Positions 57,036-64,000 of a stretch of DNA of 64,000 nucleotides are shown one piece after another. The notes beneath the pieces are model-generated. The model was not told the origin of the DNA, did not search any database, and saw only the letters and a program-made list of their open reading frames with translations. The stretch comes from Pandoraea capi (GTDB lineage: Bacteria > Pseudomonadota > Gammaproteobacteria > Burkholderiales > Burkholderiaceae). Every line of letters begins with the position of its first letter. The first letter of the stretch is position 1. A program made the translations under genes and the position numbers. Location: NCBI RefSeq assembly GCF_902459735.1, contig NZ_CABPRV010000004.1, forward strand, positions 341,850 through 405,849, in the 5' to 3' direction.

Positions 57036-58066
57036 GCGGCGCCGTGTCACCCCCGTCATCCCCTTCATCCTCGACTTCGACGTCGCCGCTCACGCTGGAA
57101 GTGCGCAATCTGCGCACGCAGTTCGTCACGCGTGCCGGCACTTTGCCCGCCGTGGACAACGTCTCGTTCTCGCTGCCGCCGGGTCACATCATGGGGCTCG
57201 TCGGCGAGTCCGGCTCGGGCAAGTCGGTGACCGGCTTCTCGATCATGGGACTGGTCGATGCCCCGGGCCGCATCGTCGGCGGCGAAGTGCTGTTCCAGGG
57301 GCGTGATCTGACGAAGATGTCGCCGGGCGAGCTACGTCACCTGCAAGGCAATCGCATCGCGATGATCTTTCAGGACCCGATGATGACGCTCAACCCGGTG
57401 CTTCGCGTCGACGTGCAGATGATCGAAGCCGTCCGTGCACACCAGAAGGTGTCGAAGTCGCAGGCGCGTGACCTCGCGCGCGACACGCTCGGCATGATGG
57501 GCATTCCCAGCCCGGACGAGCGTCTGCGCGCCTATCCGCATCAGCTGTCGGGCGGCATGCGTCAGCGCGTGGCGATTGCCATCGCCATGCTGCATCGCCC
57601 TGACCTGATCATTGCCGACGAGCCGACGACCGCGCTCGACGTCACGATTCAGGCGCAGATTCTTTCGGAAGTGCAGAAGCTCGCGCGCCAGAACGGCACC
57701 GCGCTCATCTGGATTACGCACGATCTGTCGGTGGTGGCCGGACTGGCCGACACGCTGGCCGTGATGTACGCCGGACGCATCGTCGAGCAAGGCACGGTAG
57801 ACGCGGTGCTCGACGCGCCGCATCACCCCTACACCGCAGGACTCATCGGCAGCCTGCCGAGCCTGAACAAGCGCGGGCAACGTCTGCGCCAGATTCCCGG
57901 CATGACGCCGAACCTGCTGAACATGCCCGCCGGCTGCGCGTTCGCGTCGCGCTGCGCCTATGCGACGGCGGTCTGCGGCGAGCGTCCCGAGATCACGCAG
58001 ACGTCGCCGGGCCGCCTCGTGCGTTGCTTCCATCCGGGTGCGGCGCTGCAAAAGGAGATGGTATGA
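57032..58066 (+). CDS. ABC transporter ATPase, DppD/OppD type
   Basis: A 344-residue ATPase. Walker A is GLVGESGSGKSVTGFSIMG, the signature is YPHQLSGGMRQRVAIAIAML and Walker B is RPDLIIADEPTTALDV. The C-terminal extension with Cys residues (AGCAFASRCAYATAVCGERP) is the peptide-transporter OppD/F tail. Ser/Thr/Pro-rich start. Overlaps its neighbours by four bases. Confidence 0.96.
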   Translation: MSGAVSPPSSPSSSTSTSPLTLEVRNLRTQFVTRAGTLPAVDNVSFSLPPGHIMGLVGESGSGKSVTGFSIMGLVDAPGRIVGGEVLFQGRDLTKMSPGELRHLQGNRIAMIFQDPMMTLNPVLRVDVQMIEAVRAHQKVSKSQARDLARDTLGMMGIPSPDERLRAYPHQLSGGMRQRVAIAIAMLHRPDLIIADEPTTALDVTIQAQILSEVQKLARQNGTALIWITHDLSVVAGLADTLAVMYAGRIVEQGTVDAVLDAPHHPYTAGLIGSLPSLNKRGQRLRQIPGMTPNLLNMPAGCAFASRCAYATAVCGERPEITQTSPGRLVRCFHPGAALQKEMV

Positions 58067-59151
58067 ACACGCCGCAGCCGCAAGGTCAGCCGGCCAATCC
58101 CGCCAACCCGGGCAGTACCGGTTACGGCAAGTCGAACAGCCCGAGCGCCACGCTGCCGGCGCCCATCGTGTCGCTGCGCGGCGTGAGCAAGCGCTTCGGC
58201 GAGCGTCACGTCGGTCCGGCCGGACGTCTGCTCGAACGCGCCGGTCTCGCGCATCCGCCCGCCGTCGTGCATGCGGTGGATAACGTCGATCTCATCGTCA
58301 AGCCGGGCGAGGTCGTCGGTCTCGTGGGCGAGTCCGGCTGCGGCAAGTCCACGCTCGGACGCATGCTCGCGGGCCTGCTCAAACCGTCGTCGGGCGAGGT
58401 GCAGATTCATGGACGTCCCGCGCAATCGCTGAACGTGCAGGAACAGCGCGACGCGCGGCTGAAGATCCAGATGATCTTTCAGGATCCGTATGCGAGCCTG
58501 AACCCACGACTTCGCATCGACCGCATCGTCGGCGAAGGCGCGCTCGTGCACGGGCTGACCGATCGCGCCGGGTTCGACGATTACGTGAGCGCACAGTTGC
58601 AGCGTGCGGGGCTCGATCCGGCATTGCGTCATCGTTACCCGCACCAGTTCAGCGGCGGACAGCGTCAGCGTATCGGCATCGCCCGCGCGCTCGCCGTGAA
58701 TCCCGATCTGCTGGTGTGCGACGAAGCCGTCGCCGCGCTCGACGTCTCGATTCAGGCGCAGATTCTGAATCTGTTCATGGATCTGCGTGAGCAACTGCGT
58801 TTGACGTACGTCTTCATCAGCCATGACCTCGGCGTAGTCGAGCATCTGTCGGATCGCGTGGTGATCATGTATCTGGGGCGCATCGTCGAGAGTGCGCCGG
58901 TCGAGGAAGTCTTCCGTCGCCCGAATCATCCGTACACGCAGGCGCTGCTTGCCGAGATTCCGCGCATCGACGTGCGTCACAAGACGTTCTCCTCGATTCG
59001 CGGCGAAATCCCGAGCCCGATTGCACCGCCCAGCGGTTGTCACTTCCATCCGCGATGTCCGCACGCCATGCCGCGCTGCCGCACGGAAGTGCCGACACTG
59101 CGCGGTGTGGCGATCAACCACGTGAGTGCCTGCCATCTGAACGATGCGTGA
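58063..59151 (+). CDS. ABC transporter ATPase, DppF/OppF type
   Basis: A 362-residue ATPase. Walker A is [20 protein letters not shown], the signature [20 protein letters not shown], Walker [16 protein letters not shown]; the last has VA in place of the usual PTSALD, a mild oddity. The C-terminal Cys-rich tail includes [19 protein letters not shown] precedes the ATG. Together with the previous ATPase it powers the importer. Confidence 0.95.
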   Translation: MNTPQPQGQPANPANPGSTGYGKSNSPSATLPAPIVSLRGVSKRFGERHVGPAGRLLERAGLAHPPAVVHAVDNVDLIVKPGEVVGLVGESGCGKSTLGRMLAGLLKPSSGEVQIHGRPAQSLNVQEQRDARLKIQMIFQDPYASLNPRLRIDRIVGEGALVHGLTDRAGFDDYVSAQLQRAGLDPALRHRYPHQFSGGQRQRIGIARALAVNPDLLVCDEAVAALDVSIQAQILNLFMDLREQLRLTYVFISHDLGVVEHLSDRVVIMYLGRIVESAPVEEVFRRPNHPYTQALLAEIPRIDVRHKTFSSIRGEIPSPIAPPSGCHFHPRCPHAMPRCRTEVPTLRGVAINHVSACHLNDA

Positions 59152-59260
59152 TCCGCGTGATCCCTGACAGGTTTGTCCGAATTTCCGCCGATCGGCCGCA
59201 CGAATCTGCGTGCCGTCCCGGCTTTGACTCCGAATCACCAACGACCAGGATCGATTGATA

Positions 59261-60835
59261 ATGAAACGCTTCTTGTTGTCCTCTCTCGCTGCGGCGCTGC
59301 TCGTCACGAGCGCAGCCGCATCCGCCCAATCCAGCACGCTTCGTATCGCGTTTGCCGACCCGCTGTCGTCGCTCGACCCGCAACTGAACAATCACGCGGG
59401 CGACCGCTCGGTCGATCTGCACTTCTGGGATCTGCTTGTCGAGAACAAGTGGAACAAGCTTCAGCCGGGCCTTGCCGTGTCGTGGAAGGCGCTCGACTCG
59501 AAGACCTGGGAATTCAAGCTGCGCCCGAATGTGAAATGGCACGACGGTCAGGCCTTCACGGCGGCCGACGTCATCTACTCGTACCAGCGTGCACGTAACG
59601 TGCCGGGCAGCGTGGCCACGTTCGCGGGCTACCTGCGCACCATCGACACGATGACCTCGCCGGACCCGCTCACGCTCGTCGTCAAGACCAAGATCCCGAA
59701 CCCGGACCTGCCGCTGAACCTCGCGTCGGTGCACATCGTGAGCAAGCACGTCGGCGAGAAGTCGAATACGGACGACTACAACGCCGGACGCGCGATGGTC
59801 GGCACCGGTCCGTTCAAGTACGTGTCGTACACGCCGGGCGACCGCGTGGAGATGGTGCGTAACGACGCTTACTGGGGTGGCAAGTCGGAGTGGGAGAAGG
59901 TCGACTATCGCTACATCAACAACGGCGCGGCGCGCACTGCGGCGCTGCTCGCCGGTGACGTCGACGTGATCGACAAGGTGTCTGCCTCGGACATTCCGCG
60001 TCTGAAGAAGGCGCCGAACGTGACGGTCTTTCCGTACCCGGGGCTGCGCGTAATGCTGCTTCAGCCGTCGTTCCGCGAAGGCACGAATCAGTACATCACC
60101 GATAACGCCGGCAAGCCGCTCGCAAAGAACCCGCTGCTCGACGTGCGCGTGCGTCGCGCCCTGTCGCTCGCCATCAACCGCGAAGCGATCGTCTCGCGCA
60201 TCATGCAGGGCACGGCCAGCGTGGCCAACCAGTGGATGCCCAAGGACACGTTCGGCTACAACCCGGACGTCAAGGACATTCCGTTCGACGCGGCGCAAGC
60301 CAAGAAACTGCTGACCGACGCGGGCTTCCCGGAGGGCTTCAGGCTGACGATGCACGTGCCGAACGACCGTTATCCGCAGGGGCCGGAAACGGCGCAGGCC
60401 GTGGCGCAGTTCTGGACGCGTATCGGCGTGAAGACGCAAGTGGAAGTGGTGCCCTGGGCCGTGTATTCGAGCCGTGCCAACAAGAACGAGTACGCCATGA
60501 CCATGCTGGCATGGGGTAACGGCACGGGCGAAGCGAGCTATGCGCTCGTGAACGTGCTGGCGACGGTCGACGCGAAGAAGGGTCTCGGTGCTTCGAACTG
60601 GGGTCACTACAGCAACCCGGCCATCGACAAGGCGCTCGACGCGTCGACCGCCGAGTTCGACGAAGGCAAGCGTGAAGCGATCCTGCGTCAGTCGGTCAAG
60701 GTGGAGACGGACGACGTCGGCACGATTCCGCTGTACCACTACCAGAACATCTGGGCCGCGCGTAAGGGCCTGAAGGTCACGCCGTTCACTAGCGATCGCA
60801 CCGTCGCGATGCAAGTGACCAAGGCGGCGAAGTAA
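59261..60835 (+). CDS. Peptide/nickel-type ABC substrate-binding protein
   Basis: A 524-residue periplasmic protein. The signal peptide MKRFLLSSLAAALLVTSAAA is cleaved near ASA-QS. The SBP_bac_5 fold shows TLRIAFADPLSSLDPQLNNH, WEFKLRPNVKWHDGQAFTAA and AMVGTGPFKYVSYTPGDRVE. It binds the substrate delivered to the permeases. The 109 bases before it contain no strong terminator. Confidence 0.94.
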   Translation: MKRFLLSSLAAALLVTSAAASAQSSTLRIAFADPLSSLDPQLNNHAGDRSVDLHFWDLLVENKWNKLQPGLAVSWKALDSKTWEFKLRPNVKWHDGQAFTAADVIYSYQRARNVPGSVATFAGYLRTIDTMTSPDPLTLVVKTKIPNPDLPLNLASVHIVSKHVGEKSNTDDYNAGRAMVGTGPFKYVSYTPGDRVEMVRNDAYWGGKSEWEKVDYRYINNGAARTAALLAGDVDVIDKVSASDIPRLKKAPNVTVFPYPGLRVMLLQPSFREGTNQYITDNAGKPLAKNPLLDVRVRRALSLAINREAIVSRIMQGTASVANQWMPKDTFGYNPDVKDIPFDAAQAKKLLTDAGFPEGFRLTMHVPNDRYPQGPETAQAVAQFWTRIGVKTQVEVVPWAVYSSRANKNEYAMTMLAWGNGTGEASYALVNVLATVDAKKGLGASNWGHYSNPAIDKALDASTAEFDEGKREAILRQSVKVETDDVGTIPLYHYQNIWAARKGLKVTPFTSDRTVAMQVTKAAK

Positions 60836-60850
60836 ACCGGTCGCCACGCT

Positions 60851-62368
60851 ATGACGTCATCGCACGTTTCATCGTCGGCGGCTTCGTCCGCCGGGTCGTC
60901 AGACTCGACGCTCACCTCGTCGTTGATCCTGACGGCGACGCCCGCCGATGCGCTGATCGACGTACCGCGTCACCTCGTGGTGCGCGGTGCGGCGCCGGGT
61001 GCCCATGTCACGCTGACTGCCCGCACCGCGCGGGCGGGCGGCGTGGTGTGGCACGCACAGGCTACGTTCGCGGCCGACACGGAGGGTGTCGTCGACGTGT
61101 CGCGCGACGCCCCGGTGAGCGGCAGCTATCGCGGCGTGTCCGCCATGGGCCTCATCTGGTCGCAGGTGCCGGAAGACGGCAAAAGCCGCGACGTCTTCCC
61201 GCAACCGGTCATCGCGCCACTCGTCACAACGGTCCTCGCACAGGTCGTCGGCGGCGAAGGGACGGGGGCGGTGTCGGGGCAGGAACCGCGATCGAATGCG
61301 GCAGTAGCGCCTGAGTCAGAATCGCGGCTCCCCACGGGCGACACCGCATCTACGTCGGGCGCATCGCCGGAACACGGGGTCCCGCCTGCGCCGGTGGCGA
61401 CGTCGGTGTCCTTCACTCAGCGACTCGTGGCGGAAGGGGTGACACGACACGACGTTCGTGAAGAGGGACTCGTCGGCACGTTGTACCTCCCGCCGGGCAA
61501 CGGCCCTCACCCTGCTGTGATGATCCTTAACGGGTCCGGTGGCGGGATCAATGAGCCTCGCGCTGCGTTGTACGCGTCGCACGGTTACGCCGCCTTCGCG
61601 TTGGGTTACTTCAAAGGCCCGGGCTTGCCGGACTACATCTCCAACACGCCGCTGGAGTACTTCGCGAAGGGGATGGACTGGCTGCGCCGCACGGTGCGCC
61701 CGGCCCATGACTTCGTGGCGCTTTCCGGGCAATCGCGTGGCGGCGAGTTAGTACTGCTGCTCGGCGCGACGTTCCCGGACGCCGTTTCAGCGGTCATCGG
61801 CTATGTGCCAAGCGCATTGATCCACAGCGCGCAGAACGCCTGTGATCCGGCCCTTGGTCGGGAAGGTCCGACGTGGTTGCTCGACGGCAAGCCGTTGCCG
61901 CACATCTGGGAGAACAACCGGACCGCGTCGTGGGCGCCGTTCGACGAAGGCCCGCCGCCGCATCGTCACGCCAGGGCGATGCTGACGGCGTTGGACGATC
62001 CGGACGCGGTCGAGCGCGCCCGCATTCCCGTCGAGAAGATTCGCGGGCCGGTGATGTTGCTGTCCGCCGAAGACGATGGCTCATGGCCGTCGAGCCTCTA
62101 CTCGCGCATGGTGACGGAGCGACTCGCAGCACACGAGCATCCGCATGCGGTCGAGCATCTCGATTTCGACGGCGCGGGACATGCCATCGTGTTCCCCTAC
62201 GTGCCGACCACGCAACTCGTGTACGCCCATCCCGTCTCCGGCAAGATCAGCACCGGCGGTGGAGCGCCGGAAGCCAACGCGTTCGCGGACGAGCGATCGT
62301 GGGCTGCTGTACAGGCATTTCTCGCGCACGCCGTGGCCGAGCGCGCCCAATCACAAGGACAATCATGA
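60851..62368 (+). CDS. BAAT/acyl-CoA thioester hydrolase-like alpha/beta hydrolase
   Basis: A 505-residue protein. Residues about 25-130 form an Ig-like bile-acid hydrolase/transferase N-terminal domain (LIDVPRHLVVRGAAPGAHVT, then SGSYRGVSAMGLIWSQVP). A roughly 60-residue Ala/Gly/Ser/Glu linker follows. The hydrolase half has YLPPGNGPHPAVMILNGSGG, the nucleophile elbow ALSGQSRGGELVLLLGATFP, Asp in LLSAEDDGSW and His in FDGAGHAIVFP. The human relative conjugates bile acids. Here hydrolysis of an ester or thioester of the imported compound is likely. Adjacent to the binding protein. Confidence 0.85.
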   Translation: MTSSHVSSSAASSAGSSDSTLTSSLILTATPADALIDVPRHLVVRGAAPGAHVTLTARTARAGGVVWHAQATFAADTEGVVDVSRDAPVSGSYRGVSAMGLIWSQVPEDGKSRDVFPQPVIAPLVTTVLAQVVGGEGTGAVSGQEPRSNAAVAPESESRLPTGDTASTSGASPEHGVPPAPVATSVSFTQRLVAEGVTRHDVREEGLVGTLYLPPGNGPHPAVMILNGSGGGINEPRAALYASHGYAAFALGYFKGPGLPDYISNTPLEYFAKGMDWLRRTVRPAHDFVALSGQSRGGELVLLLGATFPDAVSAVIGYVPSALIHSAQNACDPALGREGPTWLLDGKPLPHIWENNRTASWAPFDEGPPPHRHARAMLTALDDPDAVERARIPVEKIRGPVMLLSAEDDGSWPSSLYSRMVTERLAAHEHPHAVEHLDFDGAGHAIVFPYVPTTQLVYAHPVSGKISTGGGAPEANAFADERSWAAVQAFLAHAVAERAQSQGQS

Positions 62369-62901
62369 CCGTCAATACTGAGTACGACATCGCTAACGAT
62401 CTCGTCGACCGCGTCGCCGGTCTGACGCCGGGATCGGCTACGCATACCCTGCGTCACGCACGCGACAAGGTTGCCGTCGCAACGCAGGGGAGCTATGAAG
62501 GGCTGTTCGATCCGAAGCTCGAAGGCATTTCGCTGGTGGAGCGTTTGCTCGTCGCGCTGTACGCAAGCCGTCTGACGCCTTCAGCATCGCTCGCTGCGCA
62601 CTATCGGGCGGAACTGGGCAAGTATGACGTCGATACCTCGCAACTGAAGGCCGCAGAGTCCGGTTCGCCAGAGGATGTTGCAGATGCACGTCTGCGCGCC
62701 ATGCTGACGTTCACGAAGACGCTGATCGAGAACCCGGTCGCCGGGGATAAGGATGCGTTGCACAAGCTGCCGGCAGCAGGATTGACGACGCCTGCCGTCG
62801 TCGCACTGGCACAACTGATTGCATTCCTGTCGTATCAGACGCGTCTGGTCGCAGGGCTGCAAGCGCTGAAACAACTGGCACCGCAGGAGACGACAGCATG
62901 A
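62365..62901 (+). CDS. CMD-domain protein without the CxxC motif
   Basis: A 178-residue helical protein of the carboxymuconolactone decarboxylase-like fold. It contains no cysteine, so unlike AhpD it cannot do thiol redox chemistry. ISLVERLLVALYASRLTPSA and TPAVVALAQLIAFLSYQTRL are the main helices. It matches the CMD proteins found beside peptide-type ABC genes (Avi_7170-like). It overlaps both neighbours by four bases. Confidence 0.8.
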   Translation: MTVNTEYDIANDLVDRVAGLTPGSATHTLRHARDKVAVATQGSYEGLFDPKLEGISLVERLLVALYASRLTPSASLAAHYRAELGKYDVDTSQLKAAESGSPEDVADARLRAMLTFTKTLIENPVAGDKDALHKLPAAGLTTPAVVALAQLIAFLSYQTRLVAGLQALKQLAPQETTA

Positions 62902-63497
62902 GCGACATCATCCGTTCGCATGGATTCACCAACGAGTCGCTCGACTGGGACGCGTGGCTCGACGTAGTCGAGTTGGACAAGGCGACGCCGGAGCAGGTCA
63001 CCGTGCTGGAGGAAAGTCATCCGAAAGCGAAAACGTCGGATTATTACCTCTTCCTCGTGCATCAACCGGAGATCCTCCGCCAACGCTCTGCGGCGTTCAA
63101 CGCCATCATGTATGCCCCGGGTGGCATGCCGCGAGCCGAACGTGAGTTGTCGACGACAGTTGTCTCACGTATCAACGGGTGCGTGTACTGCGCGTCGGTG
63201 CATGCGCAGCGATTCGAGCAGTTGGCGAAGCGCAACGACGTGATTCGCGAAGTGTTCGACGAACCGCGCACCGCAGGCACGACGGACCGCGAAAAAGCCA
63301 TCTCGCAGTTTTCGATTGCGCTGACGGAGACGCCTGGCGACGTTCGTCCGGAGCAGTTGCAGGCATTGCGCGACGTAGGCCTGACGGACGCCGAGATTCT
63401 GGACCTGATCCACTCGATCGCGATCTTCGCGTGGGCCAACCGGCTGATGCTCAACCTGGGTGAACCAGTGTTCCCGGAATCCGCTGCAACCGCCTGA
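62898..63497 (+). CDS. AhpD-like alkylhydroperoxidase-domain protein
   Basis: A 199-residue protein of the AhpD/CMD fold. ELSTTVVSRINGCVYCASVH (Cys95, Cys98, His102) is the E-x-C-x2-C-x3-H active-site pattern. It probably reduces peroxides or acts as a redox partner when the monooxygenase works. It matches the Avi_7169-like family found in the same cluster elsewhere. The final 50 bases of the gene are repeated downstream, in diverged form. Confidence 0.85.
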   Translation: MSDIIRSHGFTNESLDWDAWLDVVELDKATPEQVTVLEESHPKAKTSDYYLFLVHQPEILRQRSAAFNAIMYAPGGMPRAERELSTTVVSRINGCVYCASVHAQRFEQLAKRNDVIREVFDEPRTAGTTDREKAISQFSIALTETPGDVRPEQLQALRDVGLTDAEILDLIHSIAIFAWANRLMLNLGEPVFPESAATA

Positions 63498-63544
63498 CGC
63501 TTAACCTGGGTGAGCCGGTTTTTCTGGAATCCGCTGCAACCGCC
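63445..63544. repeat. Diverged 50-bp tandem duplication of the gene end
   Basis: Unit 1 (63445-63494) is the last coding stretch of the AhpD-like gene up to its stop; unit 2 (63495-63544) repeats it with seven differences. Read in the gene's frame, five of the seven are synonymous (for example GAA/GAG, CCA/CCG, TTC/TTT) and the last 18 bases are identical. Confidence 0.9.
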
Positions 63545-63608
63545 TGATGCCAGGATGCCGTACGAAGAGGGGGCACCTTAGCGTCCCAGCATCGTCGGCA
63601 ACGTCACG

Positions 63609-63648
63609 AACGCGCTGTCCCACTGTCCTGGTGGGCAGCGCGTTTTTT
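63609..63648 (+). terminator. Rho-independent terminator of the ABC cluster
   Basis: AACGCGCTGTCCCAC (63609-63623) pairs with GTGGGCAGCGCGTT with one bulged base, followed by TTTTTT. It is 110 bases after the last stop and ends the ten-gene transcript. Confidence 0.9.
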
Positions 63649-64000
63649 ACGCATGTCGAACTTAAGCCGATCGAATTTTCGCTTATCGAGTTACGGGGTC
63701 GGGCAACGGGAATTTACGGGCCCGTTGCCGACTCATCGGGTGCATTAGCTGATTCCTGAAGCGGCATGGGAAACCGTGTAGGCTGGTGAAACGTCCCTCT
63801 CAAGCGAACGCCCAGAATGTCACTACGCCCGTTTCTCATCAAGCGCGTTCACACCGGCGCTATGGCAACGCCAGGAAAAGTGAGAGCGAAACTCTGGCCC
63901 GACGCGAGCGCATGCGTCACATGACCGCTGGAAAGTGATTGGGGCACAAACGGCGCCGATCCGGGCATCGTCTTCGAGCTATCGGCTGAACAGCGGAAGC
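63649..64000. other. Right-end sequence, no supported gene
   Basis: I see a hairpin near 63694-63720 (GGCAACGGG/CCCGTTGCC) and otherwise mixed sequence. Short open frames here have no recognisable product. A gene beginning beyond the edge cannot be excluded. Confidence 0.4.

Noticed and set aside
63547-63759. Possible small gene after the ABC cluster
   Set aside because: It runs through the terminator and has no ribosome site or family likeness.

Overview
This window reads as a chromosomal segment of a GC-rich betaproteobacterium of the Burkholderiaceae. Pandoraea is the most likely genus, inferred from protein style, gene order and GC content; no rRNA or marker tree was available. The evidence is long dense coding with strong GC codon bias, the purK-purE-purC and fba/pyk/pgk clusters, the zinc-finger/waaF pair, and a groESL operon with a perfect CIRCE operator. 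I see no phage, IS element, CRISPR array, rRNA or tRNA.

Layout. 1-10083, almost all minus strand: purine genes (purK partial, purE, purC), an unusual effector-like protein (2069-3772), central glycolysis (fba, pyk, pgk) and an AzlCD amino-acid exporter. 10453-14121, plus strand: zinc-finger protein, waaF, an NTF2-like protein, a YheT-type hydrolase and a conserved unknown. 14205-20910: a BepA-like protease next to an 11-bp tandem repeat, moaC, a divergent EamA/MarR pair with two palindromic operators, and a divergent MFS/LysR pair. 21015-23132: groESL with full control region. 23275-25962: an 895-residue protein with an N-terminal DUF4157 (eCIS-core type) zincin-like domain and a C-terminal OTU-like Cys/His region, the most unusual gene here. 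26539-35452: a DASS transporter, a lipoprotein, a two-component system, and divergent from it a periplasmic methionine sulfoxide repair set msrB-dipZ-msrA. 35521-42188: VOC protein, WYL regulator and a three-gene molybdenum hydroxylase/cytochrome c operon. 42668-52262: small regulators and enzymes, including an XRE-cupin/GNAT operon with a 44-bp palindrome touching its start codon, and a two-gene unit ending in a DnaQ/GIY-YIG nuclease preceded by a perfect LexA box. 52635-63497: a tightly overlapping ten-gene cluster (LysR, FAD monooxygenase, peptide-type ABC importer, BAAT-like acyl hydrolase, CMD protein, AhpD-like protein), ending in a diverged 50-bp tandem copy of its own 3' end.

How it works together. 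The left half is housekeeping (purines, glycolysis, LPS core, chaperonin). The centre holds cell-envelope oxidative repair: exported MsrB, a DipZ reductant channel and an anchored MsrA. The right half is a substrate uptake and oxidation island, where the ABC importer brings in an unknown small molecule and the FAD enzyme, acyl hydrolase and AhpD-family proteins probably process it and handle peroxide by-products. The best candidates for new biology are the DUF4157/OTU-like protein, the protein with a degenerate phosphatase loop and U-box-like C-terminus, and the SOS-boxed nuclease operon.
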